Below, piece after piece: positions 18,733 to 31,370 of a DNA stretch of 64,000 nt. Within the stretch, counting starts at the first letter, position 1, and the number at the start of each line of letters is the position of its first letter. The position numbers were made by a program, and so were the translations under genes. The notes beneath the pieces are model-generated. The model did not search any database. It was not told the origin of the DNA and saw nothing but the letters and a program-made list of their open reading frames with translations. The DNA is from Uranotaenia lowii (taxonomy: Eukaryota; Arthropoda; Insecta; Diptera; Culicidae), in assembly GCF_029784155.1 (NCBI RefSeq), contig NC_073692.1:278772413-278836412 (forward strand), given 5' to 3'.

Positions 18733-21700
18733 AAACGGTAAGACCGATCATTATTGTTAACTTTTCCATCCGGATCCTCGGAAGCGGCTTCGTTAATAAG
18801 TCTGCAACCATTTCCTCAGACGGAGAGTAAACGCAGCTCACGCTCTTCTTCTCCATCAAATCCTTCGTGAAATGAAACCTTGCTGCGATATGTTTCATTC
18901 TCCAACTCAGCTTCTCCGTTGCCAACATCTTCAGACAACTTTGGTTGTCTTCCAGAATAAGCAAATTCTCGGGTTCGTCGTTGAGTTTCTGCAGCAACAG
19001 TTTGAGCCAAAGTGCCTCTTGAACCGCCTCAGATAACGCAACAAATTCAGCTTCGGCAGTCAACAGGCTCACACACGACTGTTTGCGGCATGCCCAGCTC
19101 ACGGTACCTCCATTCACCTTGAATACGAATCCGGTGTTTGATTTACGGTCCTCTCTGTTCTCCGCCCAATCAGCGTCCGAGTATCCGACAATGCCAATTC
19201 ACCCTGCTTGCTCAATCTCAAACGATATTTTTCGGTTCCCTTCAGATATCGTACCACACGCTTCATCTCAGTCCAGTCTTCCTGTGTGCAGCAACTCGTT
19301 TTTCGACTCAAAATGGACACATCAGTCGAAATATCGGGACGGGTGTTTATTGCGATGTACAGCAGCTTTCCAATCAACTTTTGGTAGTCGGAGTTGTCTT
19401 CTAAAAGCTTACTACGAGTTTCCAACTTAATGTACCCAGGATCCAAGGGAATCTTAGAAACTTTAGCGTCGGATAATCCACTTGATTTCACAACTTCCTG
19501 GATATACTTGCGATGACTCAAGAAATAATCACCATCCGAGTTTCGTTCGATCTCCAAGCCAAGAAAGAATCGGATGTCACCCAAGTCGCTAATCTCGAAC
19601 ACCTTCCGCAGTCCAAGAACCAACCTCTCGATCATCGACGGATCCTCGCAGGCGATCACCAGATCATCGACGTAGATTAAAACGTAGCACCAATGACCAT
19701 TTTCGTGTTTCCGATAAAGACATATGTCTGCCTTACACCGGTGATAGCCGTTGCCCAACAACTCGTCATGAAGCTTCTGGTTCCAGGATCTGGCTGCTTG
19801 CTTCAGACCATACAAGCTTCGCTTCAGCTTGCAAACTTTGCCTTCACTGCCACTCCGAACAAACCCGCTTGGCTGACGCATGAAAATCTCCTCCTCAAGA
19901 TCACCATTGAGAAATGCGGTCTTGACATCATAATGCTTCACAGCCATGCCTTTCTTCGCTGCAACTGCCATCAATGTTCGGAATGTGGTTTGCTGAACGA
20001 CCGGAGCAAACACTTCGTCGTAGTCAGTTCCATACTGCTGACTAAACCCTTGGGCAACCAGGCGTCGTCATCGGATGCCTTCGTCTCGCACGGTACGTCG
20101 GAATATGCCTGTGTAAGTTTTGAAACGGGTAATCCCTTACATTTGACAGAATAATCAATGTACTTGCCTGGCAGTCTGTGCTCCCGACCGCTGCGCCTCA
20201 ACACCTGTGACCTAGGTGGATTTGAGAATTGTTGCGGAGGGAGCACGGTCACATCGGCACTGGTAGAAGGAATTATCGCAATCTTCAAAAATTTCTGTTG
20301 ATGTATCCTGATCGCCATCAGAATTTTCGCCATCAACCTCAGCATCGCTTGCAGCGTTGATTCCTAAAGGTACAGTCGTTTCCTCACTGAGACCACCGAA
20401 CGATTCGTCAAATGGTACAACGGTCGCTTTACGTTTCGATGACAAAGGACACTCGCCAGAACACTCGTCAATGAAACTCACGTCTCGGCTGATTTGGAAA
20501 CATTTCGAAACCGAATCGTACAGCCGATAACCTTTCGTATCCTCTTCGAAACCAGTCAGCACGCATTCCCGAGCTTTCGGGTCCCACTTCCGTCGCTTAG
20601 GTTTGGGTACTTGCACCATCGCCTTCGTTCCAAACACGCGCACATGAGAGAGGTCTGGTTTTTTACCACTCCACGCTTCCTCGGGTGTCATCGCATGGCC
20701 ACTAGTGGGAGATCTGTTCACCAGATAAACCGCAGCAGCAATAGCCTCAGCCCAGAACGATTTCGGTAACTTCGCTTAAAAAATCATACACCGGGCTCGC
20801 TCGACTATCGTTCGGTTGGCGCGCTCCGCCAGCCCGTTTTGTTCCGGTGTGTACGGGACGGTAGTTTGATGCTTGATGCCCGTAGCTTGAAGATAACTTT
20901 GTAAGCCATTATTAACGAATTCCTTACCATTATCTGTTCGCAGGATTTTGATTTTCGTGCCACATTGACGCTCGGCACACGCTTGATACTTCTTGAAACA
21001 GCTAAGGACTTCATCTTGAGATTTCGTCTTCAGGAAGTACACACACATTCGCCGTGATTTGTCGTCAATGAACGAAATGTAATAGCGGTTGCCTCCCAGC
21101 GATGACTCCTCCATTGGACCGGCTATATCGGAATGAATAACCTCCAATAGTTTTCGAGCTCTTGATCCAGACTTCCCGAACGGTAAACAAGTCTGTTTGC
21201 CCATCGGACAAATGGAACAATCACGATGCTCGTCGCTGATGATTTCGACACCTGTTGCTATGCTGGTCAGCTTCTTGATGTTACCGAAACCCAGGTGACC
21301 CATCCGTTTGTGCCAAACCTCCAACGAAGCGCTAGGAGAACACAGCATTGCTTTTCCGGACAATTTGGTTTGATCCAACTTGAAGAGATCATTCTCGATG
21401 ACACCAGTAGCAATCAGCTTTCCATCCGGGTTAAAAATCTTGCAACCACAGTTATCGAACTCAACCTTGTAGCCTTTCTTGACGATTTGAACCACCGACA
21501 GCAGATTGGTGGAAAGATCTGGAATCAGCTGCACGTTGTTCACAACGATGCCTTGTGAATCCTTTTGGCAAACCGGATACAAGGTGCTCGATCCACAACC
21601 TTTGATGTGGATTGTCTCCTTATTGGCCGCAACCACCACACCACTAGACGACCGAACATCCTTCAGCAACGCTTGATTTTTCGTCATGTGGCGTGTGGCT

Positions 21701-22499
21701 CCCGAATCCAGGTACCAATCGTTCTCCCTTGATGCTTGGATGGTGGACAGAACCGTACAAAATGCATCCGCTCTTTTACCTTGACGATTTTCGGGACAGC
21801 ACTTTGCAACGTGTCCATACTTATTGCATTTTCGGCATCTCGGACCCTTTTGCTGCGAAAAATTTTGCTTCTGTTTGCTGTTGCTATGGTTACCACCGCG
21901 TGTGTCGCTGTTTTTTCCCTTAGCAACAAAAACTGTTTTTTCACTTGGCAACGACTCTTCTTGTAACAGAATCGTTTTCACCGAATCTCCCGTTATGGCC
22001 GTTCCCGAGTTCTTGAGCGCCATCACCATCGGTTGGTACCGTTCCGGTAGCCCGGCCAACAGCAGCACCCCAACGAATCTCTCAGGAATCGGAAAGCCAA
22101 TTTCGTTTAATTGGTGGCATGTTGAAATCATACGGTTCGCGTAACTTTCCATGGTCCCACAAGATTCCAGGTCGGTTCTGATGAGCTTGTAAAGCAGGCC
22201 AACTTCTCGCGTGAGTCCACCTTCCTCGAACGCGTTGTTCAGCTTCGTCCAAGCTTCCCGAGCTGTGGTTGTGTCTCGAACATGGTAATAGTTTTCTGGC
22301 TCCAAAAATAGTATGATCTTGCCACGTGCCTTCCGGTCCTTAACGGGATCAACATCTTCCAGTGTTCCATCTGGTTTTCTTCCTGGTTCGACTGCATCCC
22401 AAAGTTCTTCCACTTCGAGATACGTTTTACGGCGAACTTCCAGGTACTCCAATTTTCCCTACCGACAAGCCTTTCGATTCCGGGATTTGAATTCGACAT
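18731..22499 (-). pseudogene. copia Gag-Pol, one nonsense and about four frameshifts
   Basis: The start ATG at 22499 opens with MSNSNPGIERLVGRENWSTW, the typical copia Gag start. Following domains: CCHC zinc knuckle (CRKCNKYGHVAKCC), aspartic protease (WYLDSGATRHMT), GAG-pre-integrase H-H-C-C, integrase (HSDIAGPM, RTDNGKEF, EQNGLAERAN), reverse transcriptase (VKTAFLNGDLEEEIFM, YVDDLVIAC) and RNase H (LLTAEAEFVALSEA, EDNQSCLKML). Breaks: a one-base shift in a short A-run at about 22424-22427, an in-frame TAA at 20776-20778, and shifts near 20255-20300, 20038-20052 and 19187-19192. The reading frame is otherwise continuous and the catalytic motifs survive. The contrast with identical LTRs suggests either sequencing or assembly indels, or mobilisation in trans. 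Confidence 0.9.
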
Positions 22500-22505
22500 C
22501 TTCCA

Positions 22506-22522
22506 GACTGGGTCCCAAAACC
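22506..22522 (-). other. copia primer-binding site candidate
   Basis: Four bases inside the 5' LTR the minus strand reads GGTTTTGGGACCCAGTC. This resembles the site used in Drosophila copia, which is primed by an internal piece of initiator tRNA-Met. The comparison is from memory. Confidence 0.5.
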
Positions 22523-22525
22523 TCT

Positions 22526-22662
22526 TGTGAGTTAGTGGCGTAATGAAAGACGTCTGTTCAGATTGAACTCCAAAGTAACACTAACTATATTTTAACTAGT
22601 CTAGAAGTTTCTTACATAATATTCCTACGACTACTATGATCGGATTACAGTTTTCCTCAACA
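22526..22662 (-). repeat. copia 5' LTR
   Basis: 137 bp, identical by eye to 18588-18724. Confidence 0.92.
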
Positions 22663-22689
22663 GTTTCCCGTTCAAAAGGACTATTTTCT

Positions 22690-22805
22690 GTCAAAAACCG
22701 TGTTAATTCGCGAAATCCGTGTAAAAAACCGTGTTATCTCCCGAAAACCGTGTTAAAAAAGCCGTGTTATAAAACGTCGAAAAAACCGCATAAAGAAAAC
22801 CCTGG
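22690..22805. repeat. CCGTGTTA-rich short repeat
   Basis: Several irregularly spaced AAACCGTGTTA units (22702, 22724, 22734, 22747 and 22761 regions), then AACCCTGGTGTATA. It looks like the end of an unclassified transposon. Confidence 0.5.
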
Positions 22806-22939
22806 TGTATATAGATTAAAATTTGTTTTTACCCTGTCTAACGATTCGGTTATTGTAATATTGTACCGATAAGGATGAATGGTCTCACTGCTAATGATAT
22901 TAATTAGAGAAGATCTATCCATATCTTGCACTACCCTTC

Positions 22940-23508
22940 GGCTGATGTCATGCTGAAGCAACTAGCAACGCGACCTACGACGCAACGTTCACACGACTAA
23001 CCAGCTCTCATTTGATCTCCATGGAAATCGCGCAGACCTGTCATACTGGTCGCTACTGGTAGCGCGACCAATCTGATGCCAATGTGTTTAGTAGCGCGAC
23101 TAGTAGGAAATCCAATAGGAACATTGTTTTTTCTCGATTTGAAGCAGTGATTCCGGGTTTTAAGCACAATAGTACGAAGATCTGTCCGAACTTGTGATAA
23201 TAAACTAAAAACTATCTTAATCGGCGAGAAAATTTTCATGAATTCTTAGTTCCGGCAAAAAAAACAAGGAATTTTGTCGGTTCAAATTTCGGCATTCTTG
23301 CAATCCGGGTCGTGATTTGATGAGTTTTTGATGGCTCCGGAAAGAAAGGAGACGATTCAAAGCATTATCAGATGTAGAGAAGTGATGATTTGTAGGGAAT
23401 TTCAAAGTGACAGGTCGCGCCAGCATGACATACCAATGCAATGCAACGCAATCTTATTGGAACGTTGCGTTGCGTTGCGTTGCTAGTTGTTTCAGCATGA
23501 CATCAGCC
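22940..23508. mobile_element. 569-bp MITE with 32-bp TIRs
   Basis: The left end GGCTGATGTCATGCTGAAGC and its inverted copy on the right (ending TTTCAGCATGACATCAGCC) match over about 32 bp with one mismatch, continuing AACTAGCAACGC. The inner right side has GCGTTGCGTTGCGTTGC. The target duplication is unclear (perhaps TTC), so the superfamily is open. Confidence 0.75.
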
Positions 23509-25459
23509 TTCCTTATCGCGCCTCCCGAAATAAAATACAATAGTGTAGGTACCTACGTTTGTTGTTTTATCTGGGCGGAAGGAGTTATCGGGTGGCATGT
23601 GGCAATCAATTGCAAGATTACCGCCCACAGATTTTTGAGCAGTGTGAGTGCATGGTCGTATAATAACGCAGCAGTTAGTAGACGAATTTGCATTTCATTC
23701 TACCGACATCAGCATGCTGTCGGTGCATGAAAGAAGGCACACGGGAAGAAGAATGCTATGCTTCGATTCTCTACATTCGAAGCCCGAAAAACATTAGCCT
23801 ACTTTATACGTACAGCAGAATGCAATTATTGTGACTGTGTGCAAGGAGCAAACACATTCCAACTGCACACGTTCCCACAAATCTTGTTGCTATGTACGCG
23901 GGGCATGCTTTGTCGTATGCGGGAAATCCTACATAAACCCGATCTGACGAAGGTTATGTATAGAGCTTCATTTTCGTGGGAAAACATGCACACTTAAACA
24001 GACATCCACCCCTCCGTTGACTCACTCACCACGCCACACTACCAACAGAGATATGAAAAACGAAGACTGTTTCGATAGGACAGCTACAGGACACCCCAAG
24101 GTTGTATTTACTGCTGAATTATGGAAAGGGGCGATGAGAAAAGCAACATAGAGATGAATTGCATGGTTTGGTGGTGCTTCGTTTCGTTTTATGTTAGTAT
24201 GAGCAGTGCTGAAAGACGGTAACATGTTATCAGCGTGAAACATATAAAGCTGAAGATTGGTACCTACTACCTACAGAATAGGAAACATGCCTACTCTCAT
24301 TCAGCTCACATCACCGTTCTCGATGAAGTCGGTTGTCGTATTTCCTGCCCATCTGACTTTGAGTTCAACTTTAAATTCAGTTATCAAAAGGTCGGATTAA
24401 TTAATATTTAAAAAGTCATGCGTCCAATGGTATTATGATCATTCAATTAATTAGATCAATTAATCATTCAATAAATTAATGAAGTTGTAATAATATTTTG
24501 CACTACAACTCGAGTGCATCTGCCTACACCCTTTTGAAAACGCATTAGATCGGTAGACCATGCACGCATATGCATGTTGCCTTTGGTAATCCAAGATCCT
24601 ATACAGAGGGTCATTTTCTCGTTTTGGCTCTGTGAACAGACGAGGCGGATTTTTGGATATTCTTCCTCCTTCCAAAAACGCTCCGTACAACAGTGTTGCG
24701 AGGTTTGTATTGAGCGACTGGTTACGGAGCAACTTATTAGTTATCTTGTCACATTTAACATTTATTATTGTTTTCTCGAAACGAATGCCATTAGGAAGCG
24801 TCACTAAAAAAAACTTTTAAAAAATTGTTTTAAATAGTAAGTATAGAAGAATTAATATATAAAAGGCCTCTACTTCAAGAAATCAGCTTTTTTGCTTGGG
24901 CTGCATTTTTTTATAAATCGATTACATCTATTATAAAATCATTCTCGCAATTTGCTGCAGGACAAAAAAATTTTGAATCTCCGGATTTTTTATCCATTAA
25001 AGTTATTGGCGCGTCAATTTGACACTCACGCATCTTGTTTCTCATCAGATCTGTACAAAATGTAGTTTTGGAATCTGTTTCGAACATACTATACATTCGT
25101 GATCAAAAGACTTTTTTGAAGCATTTTTTAATTTGAATACTTAACGTAAAAACATATTATTGAAAAGGAAAATTGTCTGCAAACCGGACAATTTAAGTTG
25201 TATTAAAAGGTTTTCAAAACTATTAATGTACGACTGAATGCTCATTTAGGATATTTTATACTTGACCCCGTATTTTGTTTTTCAATATCATATTGATTTT
25301 TATGATATGATTCAAAATTCTGAACCGCTTCATTGTAACTTACAATTTGTAAGTCATCGAAAAAGTGCTAAAGCAAAAGTTTGCATGATGTTGATTGCAA
25401 TCACTTCACTAAAAAAAATCCGGACCATAAAAGTTTACTTTAAACTCTTATAGTCTATA
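23509..25459. other. no gene recognised
   Basis: Moderate GC at 23520-24360 with short frames only, then AT-rich to 25459. I found no domain, splice structure or repeat I can name. Confidence 0.45.
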
Positions 25460-25626
25460 CACCCTTATTCTTGTTTACGGCGTATCGGCCTTTCGTTCGA
25501 ACGGATACTTTCGAACGAATTCGAAAACGGCATTCTTGTTTTCGTTCGAACGCGATACTTTCGAAATTGGTGTTACCAGATCAACTTCGAAATTTCTCAG
25601 CAGCGAGCTGCGTCAAAACGACATTT

Positions 25627-26798
25627 CTCGCGTGAGCTTTCATTACGTCGAATGAAACAAAATTTGAAAAACTGAGATATTCACTAAAAAAGCTTCATTA
25701 TAACATTATCTACCTATGTGATTGATAAAACAATCAATTTAAACCCTTTTAATATGTAAAATTTAAGACTTCCAAAATGACGAATGAAACAGAACCTTGA
25801 TTGCCAATTTCAATGTTGCTTACGTCCCTTCTTCCAAACGGCGAATGTGCAGAGGAAGAAAAACCTAGCACATTCGCTATGGATTCCATGAGCAAACAAG
25901 TGTATACAGGTAGAGGTTTTCAGAATATCAACCTGGCAATGAATATTATTTCAGATTCTTCTTTTCAAGCGTTCTTACTGTAAAATAATGCAGCAAGGAA
26001 AAGAAACCGAACAGCAGCAGTATAGCAGCAAACCTAACAACTAACTGCATCAGGCTGAGCGGCAGCAGTCTGCTGCTGTTAGTCACCCAATCACTCGATT
26101 CACACTTTTAATACGCATTCACTAATAAATTTACCGCTGCACTCGACAACTCAATAAGTTAACATTCACTATGCCGAGAAAATTGAAAATTTACCGGTAA
26201 TTGCCTCAGAAACATTTGGGCGTAAGTGCAAATTGAACGAATCAAAGGACGAATGAGACAAATTTCCCCTCCAGCTGGGCGGCAACAGAAAGCTGATCAG
26301 CAGCAGCGAGCTGGTTTGACCGATGGCGCACCCGATTCACACATTTCATTATGCATATACTCACCAATTTACCGCTACACTAGATATTTCACTTATTAAA
26401 CAGCCACTACGCCGAGAAAATTGAAAATTTCCCATAGTATTTGCATCAGAAACATTTGGGCGTAAGTGCAAGTTGAACGAATCAAAGGACGAAAAAAAAG
26501 AGACGAATGAAACAAATTTCCCCTCCAAACGACGAATGTGTTAAGACGTATGAACGATTTATGTTTGAATATGTCGTATGTTCCTATATGATTAAAAAAT
26601 AGCTCTAAAAATTGCAAAAAATTAAATTCATAATGTGGAATATCTGACACAATTAGTGTCCATGAAAATTGCGTATTTTTTGAAGGGTTATCGGCGAAGG
26701 AATGAAAATAGGATTTGAAAAACACTCTTCAAATTTCAGAAGCGTTTTTCTCGGTTCGGTGTTTCTGTTTCATTCGACGTAATGAAAGCTCACGCGAG
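25627..26798. repeat. segment bounded by perfect 32-bp inverted repeats
   Basis: 25627-25658 (CTCGCGTGAGCTTTCATTAC and onward) is exactly complementary to 26767-26798. Similarity continues weakly outward. It may mark the ends of an inner, older insertion. Confidence 0.75.
26051..26526. repeat. two direct repeats of about 223 and 253 bp
   Basis: Copy 1 is 26051-26273 and copy 2 is 26274-26526, back to back. They share CCGAGAAAATTGAAAATTT, CAGAAACATTTGGGCGTAAG and a common end ACAAATTTCCCCTCCA. Divergence is clearly higher than for the 2.9-kb duplication, so this one is older. Confidence 0.8.
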
Positions 26799-27047
26799 AT
26801 TTGTTGTTATGTTTATTTCGAGTTTTCGGGTCGTGAAAATTTATTCGTCGGTCAGCGATGAAAAATATTTGAGGAAAAAATGGTTGTAGGTCGTGTGTCG
26901 AGGGCCGTGCGACTGAAAAACATCGGGAAGCAGCCCAAGGAGTGAAAATCAGCAGTCAAAAGGCTGATTCCAGCAGCGGATGTGGGCCGTCAACAATCGA
27001 ATCTCTAGGTGCAGTCCGACATCGAAGCGGTTTAGGATGTTTTCTTA

Positions 27048-27218
27048 CGGCGCGTTCGTAAATTGATTTTTTTGGGTGATGCATCAGTCGATTGATTCGT
27101 TTGGTAGATGTCAAATCACTTTCCATATGCTTTTGCATACGTTTGTTTGGAATTTACGAACGCCAGCATCGATAAAAAAAATCACTTCGATAGAAAAAAT
27201 CAATTTACGAACACGCCG
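27048..27218. mobile_element. 171-bp Harbinger-like MITE
   Basis: The TIRs are CGGCGCGTTCGTAAATTGAT and, on the right (reverse complement), CGGCGTGTTCGTAAATTGAT. They are flanked by TTA on both sides (27045-27047, 27219-27221), the 3-bp duplication typical of PIF/Harbinger. Confidence 0.75.
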
Positions 27219-27880
27219 TTAATGTTCCTAGATCCTAGGTCGTTTCCGGACGGCAAAGGTGTTCTCAATGGGAGTTATTAAGCAAACACTAGCGACACCA
27301 TGTCCTCCATAGAAAAGTTTCGATTAGTTAGGGAGCTTTTGGAAAGCTTTTGAAAACGGCCATACATTTGTCCTAACTCCGAAACGTCAAAAAATTTACC
27401 TGGCAAGGCGGATTGCAATCGGTGGATGTGGTTATAATGCTGCCGCTGCCGCAGCCGGTGTTTTAATTCTCACTCGTCGTGATGAAGTGGGGAGATTTGG
27501 AAGACAACAAAGTTTCAAATTTTAATAAAAATGTTTATTCAAATTCACAATGGTTTTTATTTGTATTTAAATACAAAATTTGGAATAAAAAACAGCTCAT
27601 TTTTTATTATTATGAACTACACAATTCCTTAATCGTCCAACTTCACAATTTTCTTATCTGAACGTCCAAGATTTGCAACATCAGACTTACGGTTTTTTTT
27701 TTAACTAAGAATGAAAAATTTGGCGTTTCTAAAATTGTTTTTTTTGCAGTATACAATTTTGCGGTTTTAAATCCAACAGTATTCAAATTTTTATTCAATT
27801 TTGAATTCCACGATCGGTAATAAATTTCGCTAATTGCTTTAAACGGTCATGATTCGCAGTATCAGACTCGCGTTTGTCAG

Positions 27881-28661
27881 CAGCGTTACCACATATACAG
27901 ATTTTTCTGTAAGTATACAGATTTTTTTGAAATTTTCAAACACAGAATCTGTATATACAGATTACAGATAATTGGAAATTTATACAGATTTCATACAGAT
28001 TTTCGAAATTCAGAGATTTTCCAAGATATTTTGATTATACTTAGAGTCAAACAATTATCATCTACTTTGATGACTCAATCATCCATCAATTATCACGCAT
28101 GCAAATAAGGAAAAACTGCCAGATTACAGTTAGGAACCGTTCCAATTCATTACAACAAGCAAAGGGTTGAAGAAAGTTTTAAAAACTGTGTTTAAGAATC
28201 ATATACCAACATTGGTCATTGCATCATAGGATTTAACTTTTAAAGGATAAAGACTTTCGACACAATGTTCAAATCCCAACTGATTTTTAAATCCCAGAAA
28301 GACACTGATCGATATATTTAACGGAATATATCGACTTATAACTTTGCGTGACCTTATTTTTCACACGTAGTGGACACATGTCCACATACATATGTATTTT
28401 GCCCGTTACAATTAATCGGACAAAGTATACAAAATGTCAGGTTAAACACTGGTTTGACATGTCGCACAAATAGTAGCCTGCAGTAATGAGCAGCGTAGTC
28501 CAAATGAGTGCGTTACGCATTATAAAAAGATCACCGTTGTTCAGCGTGAGTATCCGAAATGAAAAATCTTGATACAGATTTCAATACAGATTTTTGAGAT
28601 TTTATTCAGATTAAAAAGATTTTTTGGCTCGAAAATACAGATTTAAATGTGGCAACGCTGT
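27881..28661. mobile_element. 781-bp non-autonomous hAT-like element
   Basis: The ends CAGCGTTACCACAT and (reverse complement) CAGCGTTGCCACAT are inverted repeats of the CAGNGNTG type seen in hAT transposons. The flanks are identical 8-mers TTTGTCAG (27873-27880, 28662-28669), the hAT duplication size. Subterminal TATACAGATTT motifs are repeated at both ends. No transposase frame. Confidence 0.88.
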
Positions 28662-28833
28662 TTGTCAGTCCAAAGAAAAAATACGTTCGATCGAAAACGG
28701 GAATGCAATGCTATGTTCGTTCGAACGATGTTCGAAAGATCGAACTGTTCTCGTTCGTTCGAACGAAAACAAGAATACGAAATTGCTAAACTTTCGAACG
28801 AATGTCATTCGAACGAAAACGAGAATAAGGGTG

Positions 28834-29690
28834 ATAGTCTCTTTAGTTAAGTTGACAGGAATAAATGTTTTTGAACTCACCCACGTTCGTTGTATTTCTC
28901 AATATCGTCGTCCAAATTCTCATCACTTGGCGCTTCCAGATGAACCGGATTTCGATCAAACCCTGTAGATTTTCTTTTGATTCAACAGCTGGTTTCTTCT
29001 CATGATAACTCCTGCCCAATAGTCGGGATTGGCCGTGTGTTATATATTACACTATTTTCTATACCACGCACCGGATACATTCTCCTGAATCCTGCTCAAC
29101 AAAGTAAAATTTACTTTTAATTTGTTTTGAGAAACATTAACATATAGAAGGCAAACTTACCGTCAATAAGATTTTCGGAAGAATTTTGAAAGTAAGATAG
29201 GTAAAACCGGATCCGGATGTTGAATTGGAACCTATTTCGAGTCGTTTTGAGTTTTTCCTGCTACAGATCGCCAGGTTTCGACCGTACTGTCTAATATATC
29301 ACAGGTGAATGGTTTAGTTCCGATTACCACCATATGACCATTTTGTCATCAAACTTGTACAGTTTACGTTCATAAAATCACAATGTCACGCAAAATAATT
29401 CAAATTACTGCGGTTAAAAATCTTTAAAAGCAAAAAAACGAATGACGCAGACCCGATCAGACAGTTTCTGCATAATGCTCATAATTTTTGTCTACTGAAC
29501 AATAATGAGAGACATAAGATATTGTTTAAATCCCGAAAAAAATCTGATAAGACCTCACTGTCAACTCATCTTGCATCTAATAAGATGAAAAAAAAATTAA
29601 AATTGAACGAAGATTTGTCAAAATAAAAAAAAACGAATAAATTCATAAATAGATTCTTTTTCTCCAACTGATGTTTCATATCAATGCTGG
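28834..29690. other. AT-rich, no gene recognised
   Basis: Unique-looking sequence with no usable frame, upstream of the GC-rich block that precedes the host exon. Confidence 0.45.
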
Positions 29691-29699
29691 CATTCGTAA

Positions 29700-31370
29700 A
29701 TTCGTTATAAAAAAAACATCTTTCAAATGGTCACAACAGTTTTGTTCGTGCTTTTTGGCAGCACTGCTTCGAGAAAAGCCGCCTTTTCGTGTATATAGAC
29801 GCCTCCTGTTCTGAGTCCCCGGCGCTCTCTTTGAATACATACAGGTATGGGCAAAGTAGTGTAGAGCGGTAGAGAGCGGAGGTAATCGTTCGTGATCGTG
29901 AGACCGACGCCGTCGCCGAGACCCGAATACAAGAAAATTGAGGCAGCTTTCGCTAGTATTCGTAGTGCTGCAGACAGATCCAGTTGTGTGTAGTGTGTAC
30001 TCCCGCAGACGAGCTCTACCCAGGCTTGAAGCAATCAGCCAGCACAGAAGGCAGGCGTTTCTTGTATGTTGCAAATAATGATAGTGTGGTAATTTCAAGT
30101 TAGCTTTGCCTAGTGTGGATCCTTGGGTGTTGTGTTTTTTGGTTCCTACATTTGCTGCTCCCCTCGCGCGTCGCTGTAGTTACATTTACGGCCAGGCCAC
30201 ACATGCCACTGCCGCGCCGCCGCCACCACCACTAGAGAAGAAAACGATGCGATATTTCGTTGAATTTTGCGAACGTCGACTAATTCATTGCTGCCACCAC
30301 ACGGCAACAAAGTTTTTCCAATATTGGCGCTTTTGGGGCTTCAGCAGCAGTAGGCTACGTGAATCGAATCGAAAGTACAGTGTATTTGAGTGAGGGCCCC
30401 GTCGCGCGTATTGTCGGACACGGGAAGACTACCAAGAAAATAATACTTTTGTTGATTCCTTCGGATCAGTGGTCTGTTGCTGAATAACAGCAACACAGAG
30501 CGCCGTTTCATCGTGCGCCGAGAATTTTTTTCGTCGACGTCCGCGTTGCTAATGAATTCGTAGAACAGTATTTTGATTTTGTACAGTATGTTATGCAACT
30601 GAAACAAGCATAAAATAGCTTTGGAATTCAAGAATTTCGCCATGGTAATGATTTGTGGAGCTAGTAAAAAATTCGCCATTGGGTTGTGCCCTTCTCTTCC
30701 GTCATAAAATATCAGCCAATTCGTTCATAAAATGGCGTCCGCGTAGCATTCTTCTCGCCTCGTTTGCTTCGAGTTTTTCGGCGGCGATATACTTTTTCCA
30801 TGTTATCAATGACTAATTGTTATCAGTAGCAACGATTCTAGTCGAGTGTCGTGCGCTCGGATGTATTTATAATCAGTAGGCCAGAAATTGCGTAAACGTG
30901 TAAGTGGTTGGTTTGCCAGCACATCGAAAGTGAAAAAGTGAGAATAAAAATTCTAAATACCATGAGCCCCGCATGCATCTAGCAGCGCACACAGTGAAAA
31001 GATTGTCGCCACACGGTTCACTTTGATCCTGATGGTGTGTCATTTCTGATACAATTTTTCGGTTGCATTGTCGAGAATCCTGTTTTTGCATTTGGGGCCT
31101 GTTCCCTAGTGTGTGGTGTTCTATTTGATCCTATTATTTGCGGAGTTGATGTGTAGCCCTTTGCATTATCCGCGATGTAGTGCGCATGTGTATGTGTGTG
31201 TAGGCTGCATGTGGCGTAGGGACCAGACCAAGCCAGGCCAGGCCAGGCACAGAGTGCGTACGTGTACGCGTGTGAGACCGATCGATTTTTCATTCTTTGT
31301 GACGACGATAAGACCCAACATCGTAGAACAACATGAACATGATGATAGTCTCGTATTTCTGTGTAATAGT
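29700..31370 (+). promoter_or_regulatory. GC-rich block, probable promoter / 5' leader region
   Basis: Composition changes sharply from AT-rich repeats to a unique, CpG-containing block with many short overlapping open frames on both strands (up to 140 codons) that show no protein family. It lies 1-3 kb upstream of the coding exon at 32575. A consensus donor GTAAGT occurs at 30900-30905 and could end a non-coding first exon joined to the acceptor at 32389. The transcription start is not pinned down. Confidence 0.4.

Larger units (their letters stand above)
18588..22662 (-). mobile_element. copia (Ty1/copia) LTR retrotransposon, coding region broken
   Basis: 4075 bp with two 137-bp LTRs that look identical, each starting TGTGAGTTAG and ending CTCAACA on the plus strand. 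It has a polypurine tract (18725-18732) and a candidate primer-binding site (22506-22522). Domain order is gag, protease, integrase, reverse transcriptase, RNase H, which defines copia. I see no clean target-site duplication: the left flank ends TTTCT and the right begins GTTTC. Confidence 0.93.
25460..28833. mobile_element. composite 3.4-kb TIR element with nested insertions
   Basis: The left end CACCCTTATTCTTGTTTACG and the right end (reverse complement) CACCCTTATTCTCGTTTTCG are inverted repeats, and both subterminal zones are crowded with TTCGTTCGAACG-type palindromes. ATAGTCT flanks both sides, on the left with three extra bases. Inside are a pair of direct repeats, a 32-bp inverted pair, a Harbinger-like MITE and an hAT-like element. 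The host sequence between is non-coding as far as I can see. It is probably one element enlarged by later insertions. Confidence 0.55.

Noticed and set aside
19693..20154. 153-codon plus-strand frame in copia
   Set aside because: Antisense of the reverse transcriptase region.
18583..22667. A 5-bp target duplication around copia
   Set aside because: Left flank TTTCT and right flank GTTTC do not match at any reasonable boundary.
26930..27460. Possible captured histone-like or other host exons between insertions
   Set aside because: Short readable peptides only; no splice pairs that keep a frame and no recognisable family.
29676..30098. 140-codon minus frame and neighbours in the GC-rich block
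   Set aside because: Overlapping frames on both strands with no domain; GC-rich sequence has few stops by chance.
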